A program made the translations under genes and the position numbers. A DNA stretch of 64,000 bases, from the NCBI RefSeq assembly GCF_937881195.1, contig NZ_CALGFC010000065.1, forward strand, positions 14,605-78,604, given 5' to 3'. Position 1 is the first letter of the stretch. Every line of letters starts with the position of its first letter. Below the pieces are notes generated by a model. It saw nothing but the letters and a program-made list of their open reading frames with translations, had not been told where the DNA came from and searched no databases. This stretch comes from an uncultured Methanobrevibacter sp. (GTDB lineage: Archaea > Methanobacteriota > Methanobacteria > Methanobacteriales > Methanobacteriaceae). This document shows, in pieces, positions 41,290 to 50,615 of this stretch.

Positions 41290-41339
41290 AATGCATTATT
41301 TTGTATAGTAATGCATTATTTTTATTATAGTAATGCATT
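41290..41339. promoter_or_regulatory. Three AATGCATT palindromes between HEAT and lhr genes
   Basis: AATGCATT occurs at 41290-41297, 41310-41317 and 41332-41339, spaced 20 and 22 bp, each in the context TAATGCATTATT. The last ends 40 bp before the lhr start. The two-turn phasing suggests cooperative binding of a regulator. Confidence 0.45.
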
Positions 41340-41378
41340 ATTATAGTAAGATATGAATTTTCATAATAGATAGATAAA

Positions 41379-44021
41379 ATGATAAAAAAACAAACAAAAG
41401 ATTATTCTAAAAAGGAAATCTACAAAATTCTACACCCATGGGTAGTGGAATGGTTTGATAAAAAATTTGAAGATTTCACTCCATCTCAAAAAAAAGCAAT
41501 TGTAGATATTCATGAAAGAAATAACGTATTAGTCTCATCTCCAACAGGATCTGGAAAAACATTAACTGCATTTTTATCTATTATAAGCGAATTAACGACT
41601 CTTGCAGAAAAGAAAGAACTTGAAGATAAAGTTTATTGTATATACATATCTCCTCTAAAAGCACTAGATAATGATATTGAAAAAAACTTAGATGAACCTC
41701 TAAAAGAAATAGAGAAGATAGCTATAAAAAATGGAGCTACCTATAAAAAAACTGAAAAAAAAATTGAAAAAGGGTTGGGAATCAGAAAAGCAGTTCGAAC
41801 TGGAGATACAAGTCAATATGAAAGATCAAAGATGTTGAAAAAGCCTCCTCACATCTTGATTACAACTCCTGAAACATTATCGATTTTACTTGTAGCACCT
41901 AAATTTAGAGAGAAATTAGCTAATGTGAAATATGTCATTATTGATGAAATTCATTCTTTAGCTGAAAATAAAAGAGGAGTTCATCTCAGTTTATCCCTTG
42001 AACGATTACAACATTTGATAGGAGGCTATACTAGAATTGGACTTTCTGCTACAGTATCTCCTCTTGAGAAAATAGCTAATTTTTTAGTTGGATATGAATA
42101 TGGCCAAGAAAGAGATTGTCTTATTGTTGATGTAAATTATTTAAAAGAGTTAGATATGGAAGTATTGAGTCCAGTAGATGATATTGTAGTTGCAGACTCA
42201 GAAGAAACTAGGCTTGCAATGTATAATCTTGTAGATGATTTAATAATAGAACATAAAACAACTTTAATTTTTACAAATACTCGTAGAGGAACAGAGAGTC
42301 TTGTTTACAATCTTAAAAAGATGTTTCCAGAAAATTATAATTCAACAAATATAATGGCACATCATTCATCTCTGTCAAAAGAAATTCGTCTTGAAGCAGA
42401 AGATAAATTGAAGGAAGGGAAACTTAAAGCTGTTGTTTCATCAACTTCCCTTGAACTTGGAATTGATATTGGTTATATTGACCTTGTTATACTTATAAAT
42501 TCTCCAAAATCTGTTTCTAGAGCACTTCAAAGAATTGGAAGAAGTGGACATAGATTGCATGATAAATCTAAAGGTAAAATAATTGTAACGGATAGAGATG
42601 ATCTTGTGGAGTGCTCAATTCTTCTTAAAAATGCTAAAGAAGGAAGAATTGATAAAATTAAAATTCCCAAAAATGCTCTTGATGTTTTAGCCCAACATAT
42701 TTATGGTATGAGTATTGAGAATCCTTGGGATATTGATTATGCATATGATGTTATTAAAAAGAGTTATTGTTACAAAGATTTAAATCGTGACGAATATGAA
42801 GATGTTCTTAGCTATCTTGCAGGAGAATATGGTGAATTAGAAGAAAGATATGTTTATGCCAAAATATGGATTGATTATAAAAAGAATCAATTCGGTAAAA
42901 GAGGTAGATTAGCTAGAATGTTATATTCTACAAATGTTGGAACCATACCTGATAGTAGTGGTGTTGCTGTAAAGTGTGATGGTGAAGTTATCGGTAGGAT
43001 TGAACAAGATTTTATGGAAAAACTTAAAAAAGGAGATACTTTTGTTCTCGGAGGAGGGATATACCGATTTAATTATGGCAGAGGTATGACCATTAATGTT
43101 TCACCAGCAAGTGGACCCCCTACAATTCCTTCATGGTTTTCTGAACAACTTCCATTAGCATTTGATCTTGCATTAGATATTCAACGTTTTAGAGCATTAA
43201 TGGATGGAAAATTCGAATACAAGAGAACTAAAGAAGAAATTTTATCATTTTTAGATGAATATCTTTATGTTGATGATTTTGCAGCTAACTCTATCTATGA
43301 ATATTTTAAAGAACAGTATCTATATGCACAAATCCCAAGTAATAAAAAATTGTTAGTTGAATATTATACCGGCTTTGGTGGACGAAAATTCCTTATATTT
43401 CACTCACTCTTTGGAAGGCAAGTAAATGATGCTTTATCCCGTGCAATAGCTTATTTAATAGCTAAAAAAAGTAATATTGATATTACTATTTCAATATCAG
43501 ATAATGGATTTTATTTAAGTTCAGATAAAAGAATGGGTGGTTTGGAAGCATTTAAAAAATTAAGCTCTGAAAATTTAAGATCAATTCTTATAAATGCAAT
43601 AAATAAGACTGAAACTTTAGCTAGTCGTTTTAGGCACTGTGCAGGAAGGTCTTTAATGACTTTAAGACGGTATAAAGGACATGATAAATCTGTTGGAAGA
43701 CAGCAAGTTAGAGGAAAAATTTTACTTAAATTTGTAGAAGATATGGATGAAGATTTTTCAATTCTTAAAGAAGCTAGAAGAGAAGTTATTGAAGATTTTA
43801 TGGATGTTAAAAATGCAAAAAGAGTTATTCAATGGATAGAAAGTGGACAACTAGAGATAAAAACAATTAATACGCTTATTCCTTCCCCATTTGCATTTAA
43901 TCTTGTTTCACAAGGGTATTTGGATGTTTTATCCCAGAAAGATAGAGGAGAATTTTCAAAAAGAATGCATAAAGCTATTTTAGAAAAGATTAAGGACCAG
44001 ATAAAAGAGGAATATTATTAA
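41379..44021 (+). CDS. lhr: Lhr-family ATP-dependent helicase
   Basis: An 880-aa superfamily 2 helicase of the Lhr family, a 3'-5' DNA translocase linked to DNA repair. Motifs in order are Q-like FTPSQKKAI, Walker A SPTGSGKT (residues 54-61), TTPETL, DEIHSLAENKRG, GLSATVSP, the helicase-C motifs STSLELGIDIG and RIGRSGHR, then the winged-helix and Lhr-core C-terminal region with SRFRHCAGRSLM. Length is typical of the archaeal enzyme without the bacterial long extension. There is no ribosome site before the ATG, so the mRNA may be leaderless. Upstream AATGCATT repeats may control it. Confidence 0.9.
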   Translation: MIKKQTKDYSKKEIYKILHPWVVEWFDKKFEDFTPSQKKAIVDIHERNNVLVSSPTGSGKTLTAFLSIISELTTLAEKKELEDKVYCIYISPLKALDNDIEKNLDEPLKEIEKIAIKNGATYKKTEKKIEKGLGIRKAVRTGDTSQYERSKMLKKPPHILITTPETLSILLVAPKFREKLANVKYVIIDEIHSLAENKRGVHLSLSLERLQHLIGGYTRIGLSATVSPLEKIANFLVGYEYGQERDCLIVDVNYLKELDMEVLSPVDDIVVADSEETRLAMYNLVDDLIIEHKTTLIFTNTRRGTESLVYNLKKMFPENYNSTNIMAHHSSLSKEIRLEAEDKLKEGKLKAVVSSTSLELGIDIGYIDLVILINSPKSVSRALQRIGRSGHRLHDKSKGKIIVTDRDDLVECSILLKNAKEGRIDKIKIPKNALDVLAQHIYGMSIENPWDIDYAYDVIKKSYCYKDLNRDEYEDVLSYLAGEYGELEERYVYAKIWIDYKKNQFGKRGRLARMLYSTNVGTIPDSSGVAVKCDGEVIGRIEQDFMEKLKKGDTFVLGGGIYRFNYGRGMTINVSPASGPPTIPSWFSEQLPLAFDLALDIQRFRALMDGKFEYKRTKEEILSFLDEYLYVDDFAANSIYEYFKEQYLYAQIPSNKKLLVEYYTGFGGRKFLIFHSLFGRQVNDALSRAIAYLIAKKSNIDITISISDNGFYLSSDKRMGGLEAFKKLSSENLRSILINAINKTETLASRFRHCAGRSLMTLRRYKGHDKSVGRQQVRGKILLKFVEDMDEDFSILKEARREVIEDFMDVKNAKRVIQWIESGQLEIKTINTLIPSPFAFNLVSQGYLDVLSQKDRGEFSKRMHKAILEKIKDQIKEEYY

Positions 44022-44156
44022 TAAACACCATAAAAATTGGTCATAAATAACAACATAAAATTGATTATAAATATTAAAATATACTAATGTTAATCGATAT
44101 GTATGTTCGTTCTTATTGGAAAGATTTAAATAATAATATGTACAAAATATCATTAG

Positions 44157-44174
44157 TAGGAAATATATTTCCTA
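44157..44174. repeat. 18-bp perfect palindrome
   Basis: TAGGAAATATATTTCCTA is fully self-complementary with no spacer. It could be an operator or the remnant of an insertion site. It is about 135 bp past the lhr stop and 565 bp before the flavodoxin gene. Confidence 0.4.
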
Positions 44175-44381
44175 GTGGATGATTTTATTTTATAAACAAC
44201 CTCAAAAACATAAAAACAAATATAGTCAAAAAGAGTCTAGAATTAAACAAAGAAACATTGAAAATCAAAAAAGAATACATTAAGCATTAAAACAAAGAAT
44301 AAAACTCAAAATTTTTAGGAAAATATATAAACCTACAAAAAACTTCATAAAGGTAAAAAATACATATTTTCTAATCTTAAT

Positions 44382-44406
44382 GGGGAGAATTAATCCTCTA
44401 CTCCCC
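44382..44406 (+). other. GGGGAG/CTCCCC hairpin, possible RNA structure
   Basis: GGGGAG (44382-44387) pairs with CTCCCC (44401-44406) around a 13-base loop, followed by TTTAAG. A G/C-only-arm stem is rare in this AT-rich background, so it may mark the 3' end of a small transcript. Confidence 0.35.
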
Positions 44407-44739
44407 TTTAAGAACAAATATTATAATTTCATGGATAATTTATTAAAAGTTTTTTAAAATAATTTAATAAATATTTTTAAATAATTTTTATGATATGTAT
44501 TTTTAAATAATTATTTTTATACCCACAATATTCTTTTATAGATATACTATTTTTAAATAACTATCTTTATACATACACTATTTTTTTATACATAAACTAT
44601 TCTTAAATAAAAATTATTTTTTAATTGATTAAAATAGTAGCATTAATAACCAAATTATATCCTAGAAAAAATTAGAATGTTTATATTAATACATACATAA
44701 TAACAAAAAATAAATATTTTAAAAATAATATAAAATATC

Positions 44740-45210
44740 ATGAATATCCTAATAACCTATTACTCAAGAACACATATAACAGAAAAAGTAGCACTTAAAT
44801 TAAAAGAAGAGTTGAATTGTGATTTAGAACAGATAATTGATAAAAAAAATCGTTCTAGTTTCTTTTCTTACATAAAATCAGGTTTTGAAGCTGCAAGAAA
44901 GATTCCTGCAGATATAGAAGAAACTGAAAAAAATCCCAATGAATATGATTTAGTTATCATTGGAACGCCTGTTTGGTCAGGAAGTATGTCAACTCCTATT
45001 TTAACTTATTTGAAACAAAATAAAGATAATTTTAATAATGTTGCATTTTTCTGTACATGTGGAGGAAATGAAGGGAAAACTTTTGTTAATATGGAAGAAT
45101 TATTATCTAAAAAACCATTAAATACACTTTCCATGAACAAAAAAGATGTTGAATCTTCATTTGATTCCATGGTAACTGAATTTGTTGAAGATATAAAAAA
45201 TAATAATTAA
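44740..45210 (+). CDS. Flavodoxin-like protein
   Basis: A 156-aa flavodoxin: FMN phosphate loop YYSRTHITEKVA (residues 6-17), GTPVWSGSMSTPILTYL and a third loop FCTCGGNEGKT around the isoalloxazine. It probably shuttles electrons or reduces a small substrate. No ribosome site is seen. A 9-bp-stem hairpin follows the stop, so it is likely a single-gene transcript. Confidence 0.85.
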   Translation: MNILITYYSRTHITEKVALKLKEELNCDLEQIIDKKNRSSFFSYIKSGFEAARKIPADIEETEKNPNEYDLVIIGTPVWSGSMSTPILTYLKQNKDNFNNVAFFCTCGGNEGKTFVNMEELLSKKPLNTLSMNKKDVESSFDSMVTEFVEDIKNNN

Positions 45211-45225
45211 TTATCTAATAAAAAA

Positions 45226-45246
45226 GGATTTATTCAAAATAAATCC
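45226..45246 (+). terminator. Hairpin after flavodoxin gene
   Basis: GGATTTATT-CAA-AATAAATCC is a perfect 9-bp stem with a 3-base loop, 16 bp past the flavodoxin stop and 36 bp before the NfeD gene. It probably separates the two transcription units. Confidence 0.55.
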
Positions 45247-45282
45247 ATATAGTTAATTTATTAGAAATATTAAAGGGAAAAA

Positions 45283-45720
45283 ATGATAACATTTTCATTG
45301 GAATTTTGGATAATTTTAGCTGCAATATGCTTACTCCTAGAATTAATAACCGGTGGTTTCTACTTGATGTCAGTGGGTATTGGAGGAATTGCAGCTACAA
45401 TTTCAAATTATATGGGATTTGATCCAATTACTCAGTTGATATTTTTTGCAGTTTTCACAATCATCTTCCTAATTATATCTAGACCTCTAGCTAAAAAATT
45501 AACAAAAGGATCACCCTCAAAAAAAGCTACTACTGATCGTTTTATTGGACAAAAAGGAATGGTTATAGAAGCTATTGATTCTGAAAATTCTGGAATGATA
45601 AAAATATCTGGAGAACTTTGGAGAGCAAGATCTGAGGATAGTATTGATGTGGGAGAGGAAATAGTAGTCAGTGATGTTAAAGGAGTTAGACTAATAGTCA
45701 AAAAAGTGGATGAAAAATAA
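45283..45720 (+). CDS. nfeD: NfeD-like membrane protein
   Basis: A 145-aa short NfeD-family protein with two or three N-terminal membrane helices (about residues 7-75) and a C-terminal OB-fold (FIGQKGMVIEAI, GELWRARSED, about 85-143). These partner with SPFH-domain stomatins, and here the stomatin gene follows by 62 bp, so the pair is the standard nfeD-stomatin operon. Role in membrane microdomain organisation is inferred from the family. The hydrophobic N-terminus and SPFH pairing make the call secure. Confidence 0.85.
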   Translation: MITFSLEFWIILAAICLLLELITGGFYLMSVGIGGIAATISNYMGFDPITQLIFFAVFTIIFLIISRPLAKKLTKGSPSKKATTDRFIGQKGMVIEAIDSENSGMIKISGELWRARSEDSIDVGEEIVVSDVKGVRLIVKKVDEK

Positions 45721-45782
45721 AAAAGTTATAGTGCAATGATATAATAAAAATAATAAGTTAATAGGGCAATAGGAGAATAAAA

Positions 45783-46784
45783 ATGAATTATTTAATAATA
45801 GTTATCATCCTAATAGTTATAGTATTTGTTTTAGCATTTAAATCTGTTAAAATATTAAGACCATATGAAAAAGGTGTTGTTGAAAGATTTGGTAAATATC
45901 AAAGAACTGTTACAAGCGGTTTAATATTTATGATTCCTTTCATTGAATCTATAAGAAAAGTAGATCTTCGTGAACAAGTAGTAGATGTTCCACCACAAGA
46001 AGTCATAACAAAAGATAACACAGTGGTAATAGTAGATTGTGTAATATTTTATGAAGTAACTGACCCGTTTAATGCGGTTTACAATGTTGTAAACTTTTAT
46101 CAAGCCATAACCAAATTAGCCCAAACAAACCTTAGGAATATTATTGGAGACCTTGAACTTGATCAAACACTTACTTCAAGAGAAATGATAAATACCCATT
46201 TAAGAGAAGTTCTTGATGAAGCAACCGATAAATGGGGAACTAGAGTTGTTAGAGTAGAAATTCAACGAATTGAACCTCCAACAGATATTGTAGATGCAAT
46301 GAGTAAACAGATGAAAGCTGAAAGAATGAAACGTGCGGCAATTCTTGAAGCTGAAGGTTATAAACAATCAGAGATTAAAAAAGCAGAGGGAGACAAACAA
46401 GCAGCTATCCTCGAGGCTGAAGGTCAAGCAGAAGCTATTAAAAAAGTTGCTGAGGCTCAAAAATATGAGGAAATAGCTATTGCAGAAGGTCAAGCAGAAG
46501 CTACAATAGATGTTTATGAGGCTATACACAAAGGAAATCCTACTAATGATTTAATAGCAATTAAATATTTAGAAGCCCTTGAAAAAGTAGCTGATGGAAA
46601 CTCAACAAAAATATTCCTCCCTGCAGAAATGTCTGGAATACTTGGTTCTATTGGAGGAATAGCTGAATTATTTAATGATGAAGATATCCATAAAAAAGAA
46701 AATATATCAAAAAAAGATAATGATGAAATGGATAATATAATGAAAAAAGTTGAAAAACAATCAAAAGAAATCAAAAAACCATAA
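45783..46784 (+). CDS. SPFH/band-7 stomatin-like protein (slipin)
   Basis: A 333-aa stomatin homologue with an N-terminal membrane hairpin (residues 2-20), an SPFH domain (RPYEKGVVERFGKYQRTV to about 190) and an Ala/Glu-rich coiled coil with repeated AEGxKQ and EGQAEA segments (about 195-240). It assembles into oligomeric membrane scaffolds and is encoded with NfeD. The start has an A/G-rich leader (AGGAGAA), and the C-terminus is Lys-rich. A TfoX-like gene follows within 40 bp. Confidence 0.88.
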   Translation: MNYLIIVIILIVIVFVLAFKSVKILRPYEKGVVERFGKYQRTVTSGLIFMIPFIESIRKVDLREQVVDVPPQEVITKDNTVVIVDCVIFYEVTDPFNAVYNVVNFYQAITKLAQTNLRNIIGDLELDQTLTSREMINTHLREVLDEATDKWGTRVVRVEIQRIEPPTDIVDAMSKQMKAERMKRAAILEAEGYKQSEIKKAEGDKQAAILEAEGQAEAIKKVAEAQKYEEIAIAEGQAEATIDVYEAIHKGNPTNDLIAIKYLEALEKVADGNSTKIFLPAEMSGILGSIGGIAELFNDEDIHKKENISKKDNDEMDNIMKKVEKQSKEIKKP

Positions 46785-46820
46785 AATAAATTAAACCAAA
46801 AAATTTTAGGAGATAAAAAA

Positions 46821-47075
46821 ATGGGGGAATTATTGGAATTGCCAAACATTGGGAAAGTTGTTGAAGCCCAATTGAATGAAATTGGAATAAATAACATTGA
46901 AGAACTAGAAAATATAGGTTCAAAAGAAGCTTGGCTATGTATAAAAGAGATAGATAGTTCTGCATGTTATAATCGGCTTTGTGGATTAGAAGGAGCAATA
47001 CAGAGAGTTAGATGGCATGACCTTTCAAAAAAAGATAAAAAAGACCTAAAAAACTTTTATTCAAACCATAAATAA
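46821..47075 (+). CDS. TfoX C-terminal-domain protein
   Basis: An 84-aa stand-alone TfoX C-terminal domain: LPNIGKVVEAQLNEIGINNI, then the characteristic CYNRLCGLEGAIQRVRWHDL. It has helix-hairpin-helix character and may bind DNA or protein; the bacterial full-length protein regulates competence, but that role should not be assumed here. AGGAG sits nine bases before the ATG. It is 36 bp after the stomatin gene and probably part of that operon. Confidence 0.8.
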   Translation: MGELLELPNIGKVVEAQLNEIGINNIEELENIGSKEAWLCIKEIDSSACYNRLCGLEGAIQRVRWHDLSKKDKKDLKNFYSNHK

Positions 47076-47339
47076 TTTTTAATATAATAAACTAATACAT
47101 ATGATGAAAAAAATTAGTATATGATATACAAAATTTCAATAAATAATAGAGAAATGTGTTAGAAATATAAATGTGTTGGAAAACAAGACAAAAATTTAAA
47201 TATTTATTACTAACCATTCAATCATAATCCAAAATTATATTTAATATTATTAACATAATATAAAGTATTTAAGAGTGTTCTATTTAAAATTCTTTTTAAT
47301 AATAAAGAACACTTTAAAAAAAATAAATTAGGTGATTTT

Positions 47340-47690
47340 ATGGTAAAATGGGGAGCAGTAATTATAGGATTCATATTAGCAGTTATAGTTAAGTCCTTAG
47401 CAATGGGATGGGTATTAGAAACAATTGGATTGTTGATTATTGGATTTATTGTAGGTTATATAGCTAAAGAAGGTGCGTTCGGAGGAATGGTTAATGCTGC
47501 AGTAGCAGGTTCCTTAGGAACTATCATTGCCGCAATACTTTTTACAATAATAGGACTATTCGGTGGATTAACTGGATTTGTAATTTTCGGATTCGCAGGA
47601 TTAATAGCAGTTATAGTAAACTTAATCTATTATGCCATAATAATGGGAATAACTGGAGCAATAGGTGGGTCAATAGCGGGAGATAGCTAG
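47340..47690 (+). CDS. Gly/Ile-rich integral membrane protein (DUF5518-like)
   Basis: A 116-aa protein with four hydrophobic helices rich in Gly, Ala and Ile and almost no soluble part. I associate this pattern with the archaeal DUF5518 family of unknown function. AGGTGA precedes the ATG by five bases. No operon partner. Confidence 0.6.
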   Translation: MVKWGAVIIGFILAVIVKSLAMGWVLETIGLLIIGFIVGYIAKEGAFGGMVNAAVAGSLGTIIAAILFTIIGLFGGLTGFVIFGFAGLIAVIVNLIYYAIIMGITGAIGGSIAGDS

Positions 47691-47986
47691 TATAAATTAA
47701 GAGAATCAACAAAAAAATTAAATTAAGAAAAAATATTAATAGAAAATACTAATAGAAAATATTAATAGAATTTTCCAATTTTTTATTAATTATTTTTATT
47801 ATTTTTATTTTTAATTTATTTATTATTTTTACTCATTTTTTTTGTATTTTTTTCCAATTTATTAATTATTTTACTACTATTTTATATAATCCATTAATTT
47901 GTTGTCAACTTTTATAATATTTAACTTTTATTTCTTATTTTTAATATAATAAATAACCTTATATTTTAGCTTAATAAAAATTATTA
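47691..47986. terminator. T-rich region between convergent genes
   Basis: Long T-rich runs (47775-47860) serve as archaeal-type terminators for the rightward gene. No ORF. Confidence 0.4.
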
Positions 47987-48403
47987 CTATCTATTCTTCT
48001 TATTTTTCTTTTTTTTACCTTTTCCAATAGATTCCTTTCTTATTTTTTCTTCAATAGCCTTTTTTCTACTTTCACTAAAATAAAATCCAGTGAACCCACA
48101 AAAAGCACCTATAGCTAAAAAAGATATTAATATTAGAAAAGTAATATTTTCTCCAGTTATCGGACCAAGTCTTTGAAAGAAGATAGTAGCTATAAATAAA
48201 GGCAAAGTTCCAATTGCCCCTAATATAATTGCTTGAATTTTGTTTTGAGAACCATAACCAATATATAAAAGTCCTGCTGATGAAAATATCAATAATGCAT
48301 CTAATTTATATTCCACACCTATAGCAACTATAAAAGCAAATAATGCTGCTCCAATAATAAAAGATTTTAAGTTTAAATTTTTATATATATCTTCAAATTT
48401 CAT
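47987..48403 (-). CDS. Four-helix membrane protein with basic tail
   Basis: A 138-aa protein with four membrane helices (about residues 13-112) and a Lys-rich cytosolic end (KGKKKKNKKNR). GGGTGATT precedes the ATG. I do not recognise the family. It is encoded 458 bp before the start of the next leftward gene, so it is probably independent of purP. Confidence 0.55.
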   Translation of the reverse strand: MKFEDIYKNLNLKSFIIGAALFAFIVAIGVEYKLDALLIFSSAGLLYIGYGSQNKIQAIILGAIGTLPLFIATIFFQRLGPITGENITFLILISFLAIGAFCGFTGFYFSESRKKAIEEKIRKESIGKGKKKKNKKNR

Positions 48404-48860
48404 TTAATCACCCACACACTAATAAAAATAATGAAATAATGATGCACATTTGATAAATTTCATTAAGATTACTTTCTATTCCAATTAGTTTTATATAAAT
48501 TATTTTTATTTAATTTAATACTATTTTAACATTTATTTATTATAATAATTTCTATTTAATTTTTATAAAAATTAGGAATTAAAATTTAAAAAATAGTAAA
48601 ATAAAAAGATAAGTAAAGAATAGTATTCATAAGGTAATAAATTTAGCAAAAAAATAAAAAAAATATTAGAAATATAATAAAATCTATTGAAAATTAAAAA
48701 ACTTTGAAGTCATGAAAAACTGCTAAAATATAATAAAATATAATAAAATCTACTAAAAAATATTAAAAACTATGAAAATTAGAAATAAAACCAAAATAAA
48801 AGATAAAAATAATAAAAAAGTAAAAAATAACATTAATAACTAAAAATTAGTTACTTAGTT
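48404..48860. other. Intergenic, A-rich
   Basis: No gene. The stretch near 48660-48770 contains repeated AATATAATAAAAT(CT) words, probably simple-sequence drift. Confidence 0.4.
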
Positions 48861-49952
48861 TTATGTTATTATCTTTTCAATTCCGCCATCTTTGATAGCA
48901 GTTTTTATCTCACGAGCAACTCTTCTACCCATACTCATTGGTTCACCATATGTAAGATAACTATAAGAAGAACCATTCATAAATGTATTTGTTCCACCAT
49001 CAGTTCTTGCACTAATTTCAAACACTATTACTTCTAAATCATCATTAACAAGAGTTTGCATACAGAATGGACCATTCATTCCTGGAGAAACTAATTTTGA
49101 AGCAGCTTTAACTAATTTATCTCCAATTTCAAATACTTGTGGAAGAAGAGACTCCCTCATAACTACTGGATGATTACCAGTTATAACATAAGAAGGATCA
49201 AGATTAACATCAATTTGGTCTTTAGCTGGCATTCTGACTAAGCCATCAATACTTGATTCATAACGGCTGTCAACACCCATAAGTTCAACTTCATCATTTA
49301 AAGCTGAGTAAAAATAGTGTATACAATAGTTACATCCAGTAACATATTCTTCAATGTGTGCTTGTGCAACATCTTCATCTTCAATCCAATTTCTTGCTTT
49401 CATTGCATCTATCTTTTTATCAAATTCTTCAGGAGAAGAAGCTACAAAATATCCCCTACCACCACGTGCACCAGGGAATTTAACCATAACAGTCCTATCT
49501 ATATCTTTTGGACTTTCATATTTGTAAGGTATTCTAATTCCATTTTCAACTAAAAGTTGTCTTTCTAAATCTCTTTCAGCTTCCCATCTTAAAATATCCC
49601 TATTTCCAAACATAGGAACATTAAAATCATCTTCAACCCTATCAAGCCCTGCATATGCAACAAAAGACCCATGAGGAACAACTATAGCATTCATATCTCT
49701 TAGTTTTTGTTGAACATCTTCATTTACAATATCTTTAAATTTATCGACCATTATATACTCATCAGCAACATTAAAGCGTTTATATGGTATATCACGACCT
49801 TTTTCACATACAATCGCAGTTTTAAATCCTTCAGCTTTAGCACCATTCAAAATATGAAGAGAAGTATGGCTCCCTAAAGTTGCTATTGTAATATTTTCTT
49901 TATCATACTTATCCAATATCTCTAAAATTTCTTGTTTTTCTATTTTTCCCAT
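48861..49952 (-). CDS. purP: Formaminoimidazole-carboxamide ribonucleotide synthetase PurP
   Basis: A 363-aa ATP-grasp ligase that makes FAICAR from AICAR, formate and ATP, the archaeal formate-dependent ninth step of purine synthesis. Family marks are IATLGSHTSLHILNGAKAEG near the N-terminus (substrate site), VKFPGARGGRGYFVAS and EYVTGCNYCIHYFYS in the ATP-grasp region, and FEISARTDGGTNTFMNGSSY near the end. AAGGAG lies before the ATG, and a perfect GGTTTTAAAACC palindrome is upstream. It sits near the formate transporter gene, a fitting neighbour because both handle formate. Confidence 0.93.
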   Translation of the reverse strand: MGKIEKQEILEILDKYDKENITIATLGSHTSLHILNGAKAEGFKTAIVCEKGRDIPYKRFNVADEYIMVDKFKDIVNEDVQQKLRDMNAIVVPHGSFVAYAGLDRVEDDFNVPMFGNRDILRWEAERDLERQLLVENGIRIPYKYESPKDIDRTVMVKFPGARGGRGYFVASSPEEFDKKIDAMKARNWIEDEDVAQAHIEEYVTGCNYCIHYFYSALNDEVELMGVDSRYESSIDGLVRMPAKDQIDVNLDPSYVITGNHPVVMRESLLPQVFEIGDKLVKAASKLVSPGMNGPFCMQTLVNDDLEVIVFEISARTDGGTNTFMNGSSYSYLTYGEPMSMGRRVAREIKTAIKDGGIEKIIT

Positions 49953-50615
49953 TATTTTTTCTCCTTATAATACTATGTACATTTAATTTATAAAATAATA
50001 TAACATAACCACAAATTAACCCCAAACAAATATCATAACTATTGTAATGTTCTTTAAAAGGGTTTTAAAACCATTAATATATAATTATTAATAATGATAA
50101 TTCTATTATTCTATTAGAATTTTATAGTTTATAAGATTATCGATAAGAACCTAATATTATTACAAAGAAGAATATAGATAACATCGCTAAGTTAAGATAA
50201 AGATAAAGAGTATTATCAGAGTAATAACCTAATTATGGGATTTTAAAAAGTTTAAATAAATAGAAATAATATTATACTCCCCCTAATAGAAAACAAAAAC
50301 ATTCCTAAAATTTTAAATAAATAAGTATATATTAATTAAAAATATCCAAATAATATTACTTCAATAATATAAATTTTATATATATTAATAAAAGTAAGTA
50401 GAATAAATAATATTAAGAAAATTAAAAAAACTAAAAAATAAATAAAAACTAAAAAAAAAAAATTAAAAAAATTAAAAATAAGAATTAAGTAAAAAATAGA
50501 AAACACTACAAAAAATGAGTAAAAATAATAAATAAATTAAAAATAAAAATGAGTAAAAATAATAAATAAATTAAAAATGAGTAATATTGATAAAAATAAA
50601 CATTAAGCTAATAAA
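49953..50615. other. Intergenic between fdhC and purP
   Basis: 663 bases without a gene. The palindrome at 50061-50072 lies near the purP start, and A-rich repeats (GAGTAAAAATAATAAATAAATT twice, about 50516-50575) lie downstream of fdhC. Confidence 0.45.
50061..50072. promoter_or_regulatory. GGTTTTAAAACC palindrome upstream of purP
   Basis: A perfect 12-bp palindrome 109 bp upstream of the purP start, preceded by TTTAAAAG. It could be an operator. No regulator is adjacent. Confidence 0.35.

Larger units (their letters stand above)
44022..44739. other. 718-bp intergenic with palindrome and G/C hairpin
   Basis: No ORF is supportable. It contains an 18-bp perfect palindrome (44157-44174) and a G/C-stem hairpin (44382-44406). 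The stretch between is less AT-extreme than its surroundings and may be a non-coding RNA or a lost gene. Confidence 0.4.

Noticed and set aside
46826..46840. G-run in the TfoX-like gene acting as ribosome site for an internal TTG
   Set aside because: A canonical AGGAG precedes the upstream ATG at a good distance, and the family N-terminus begins there.
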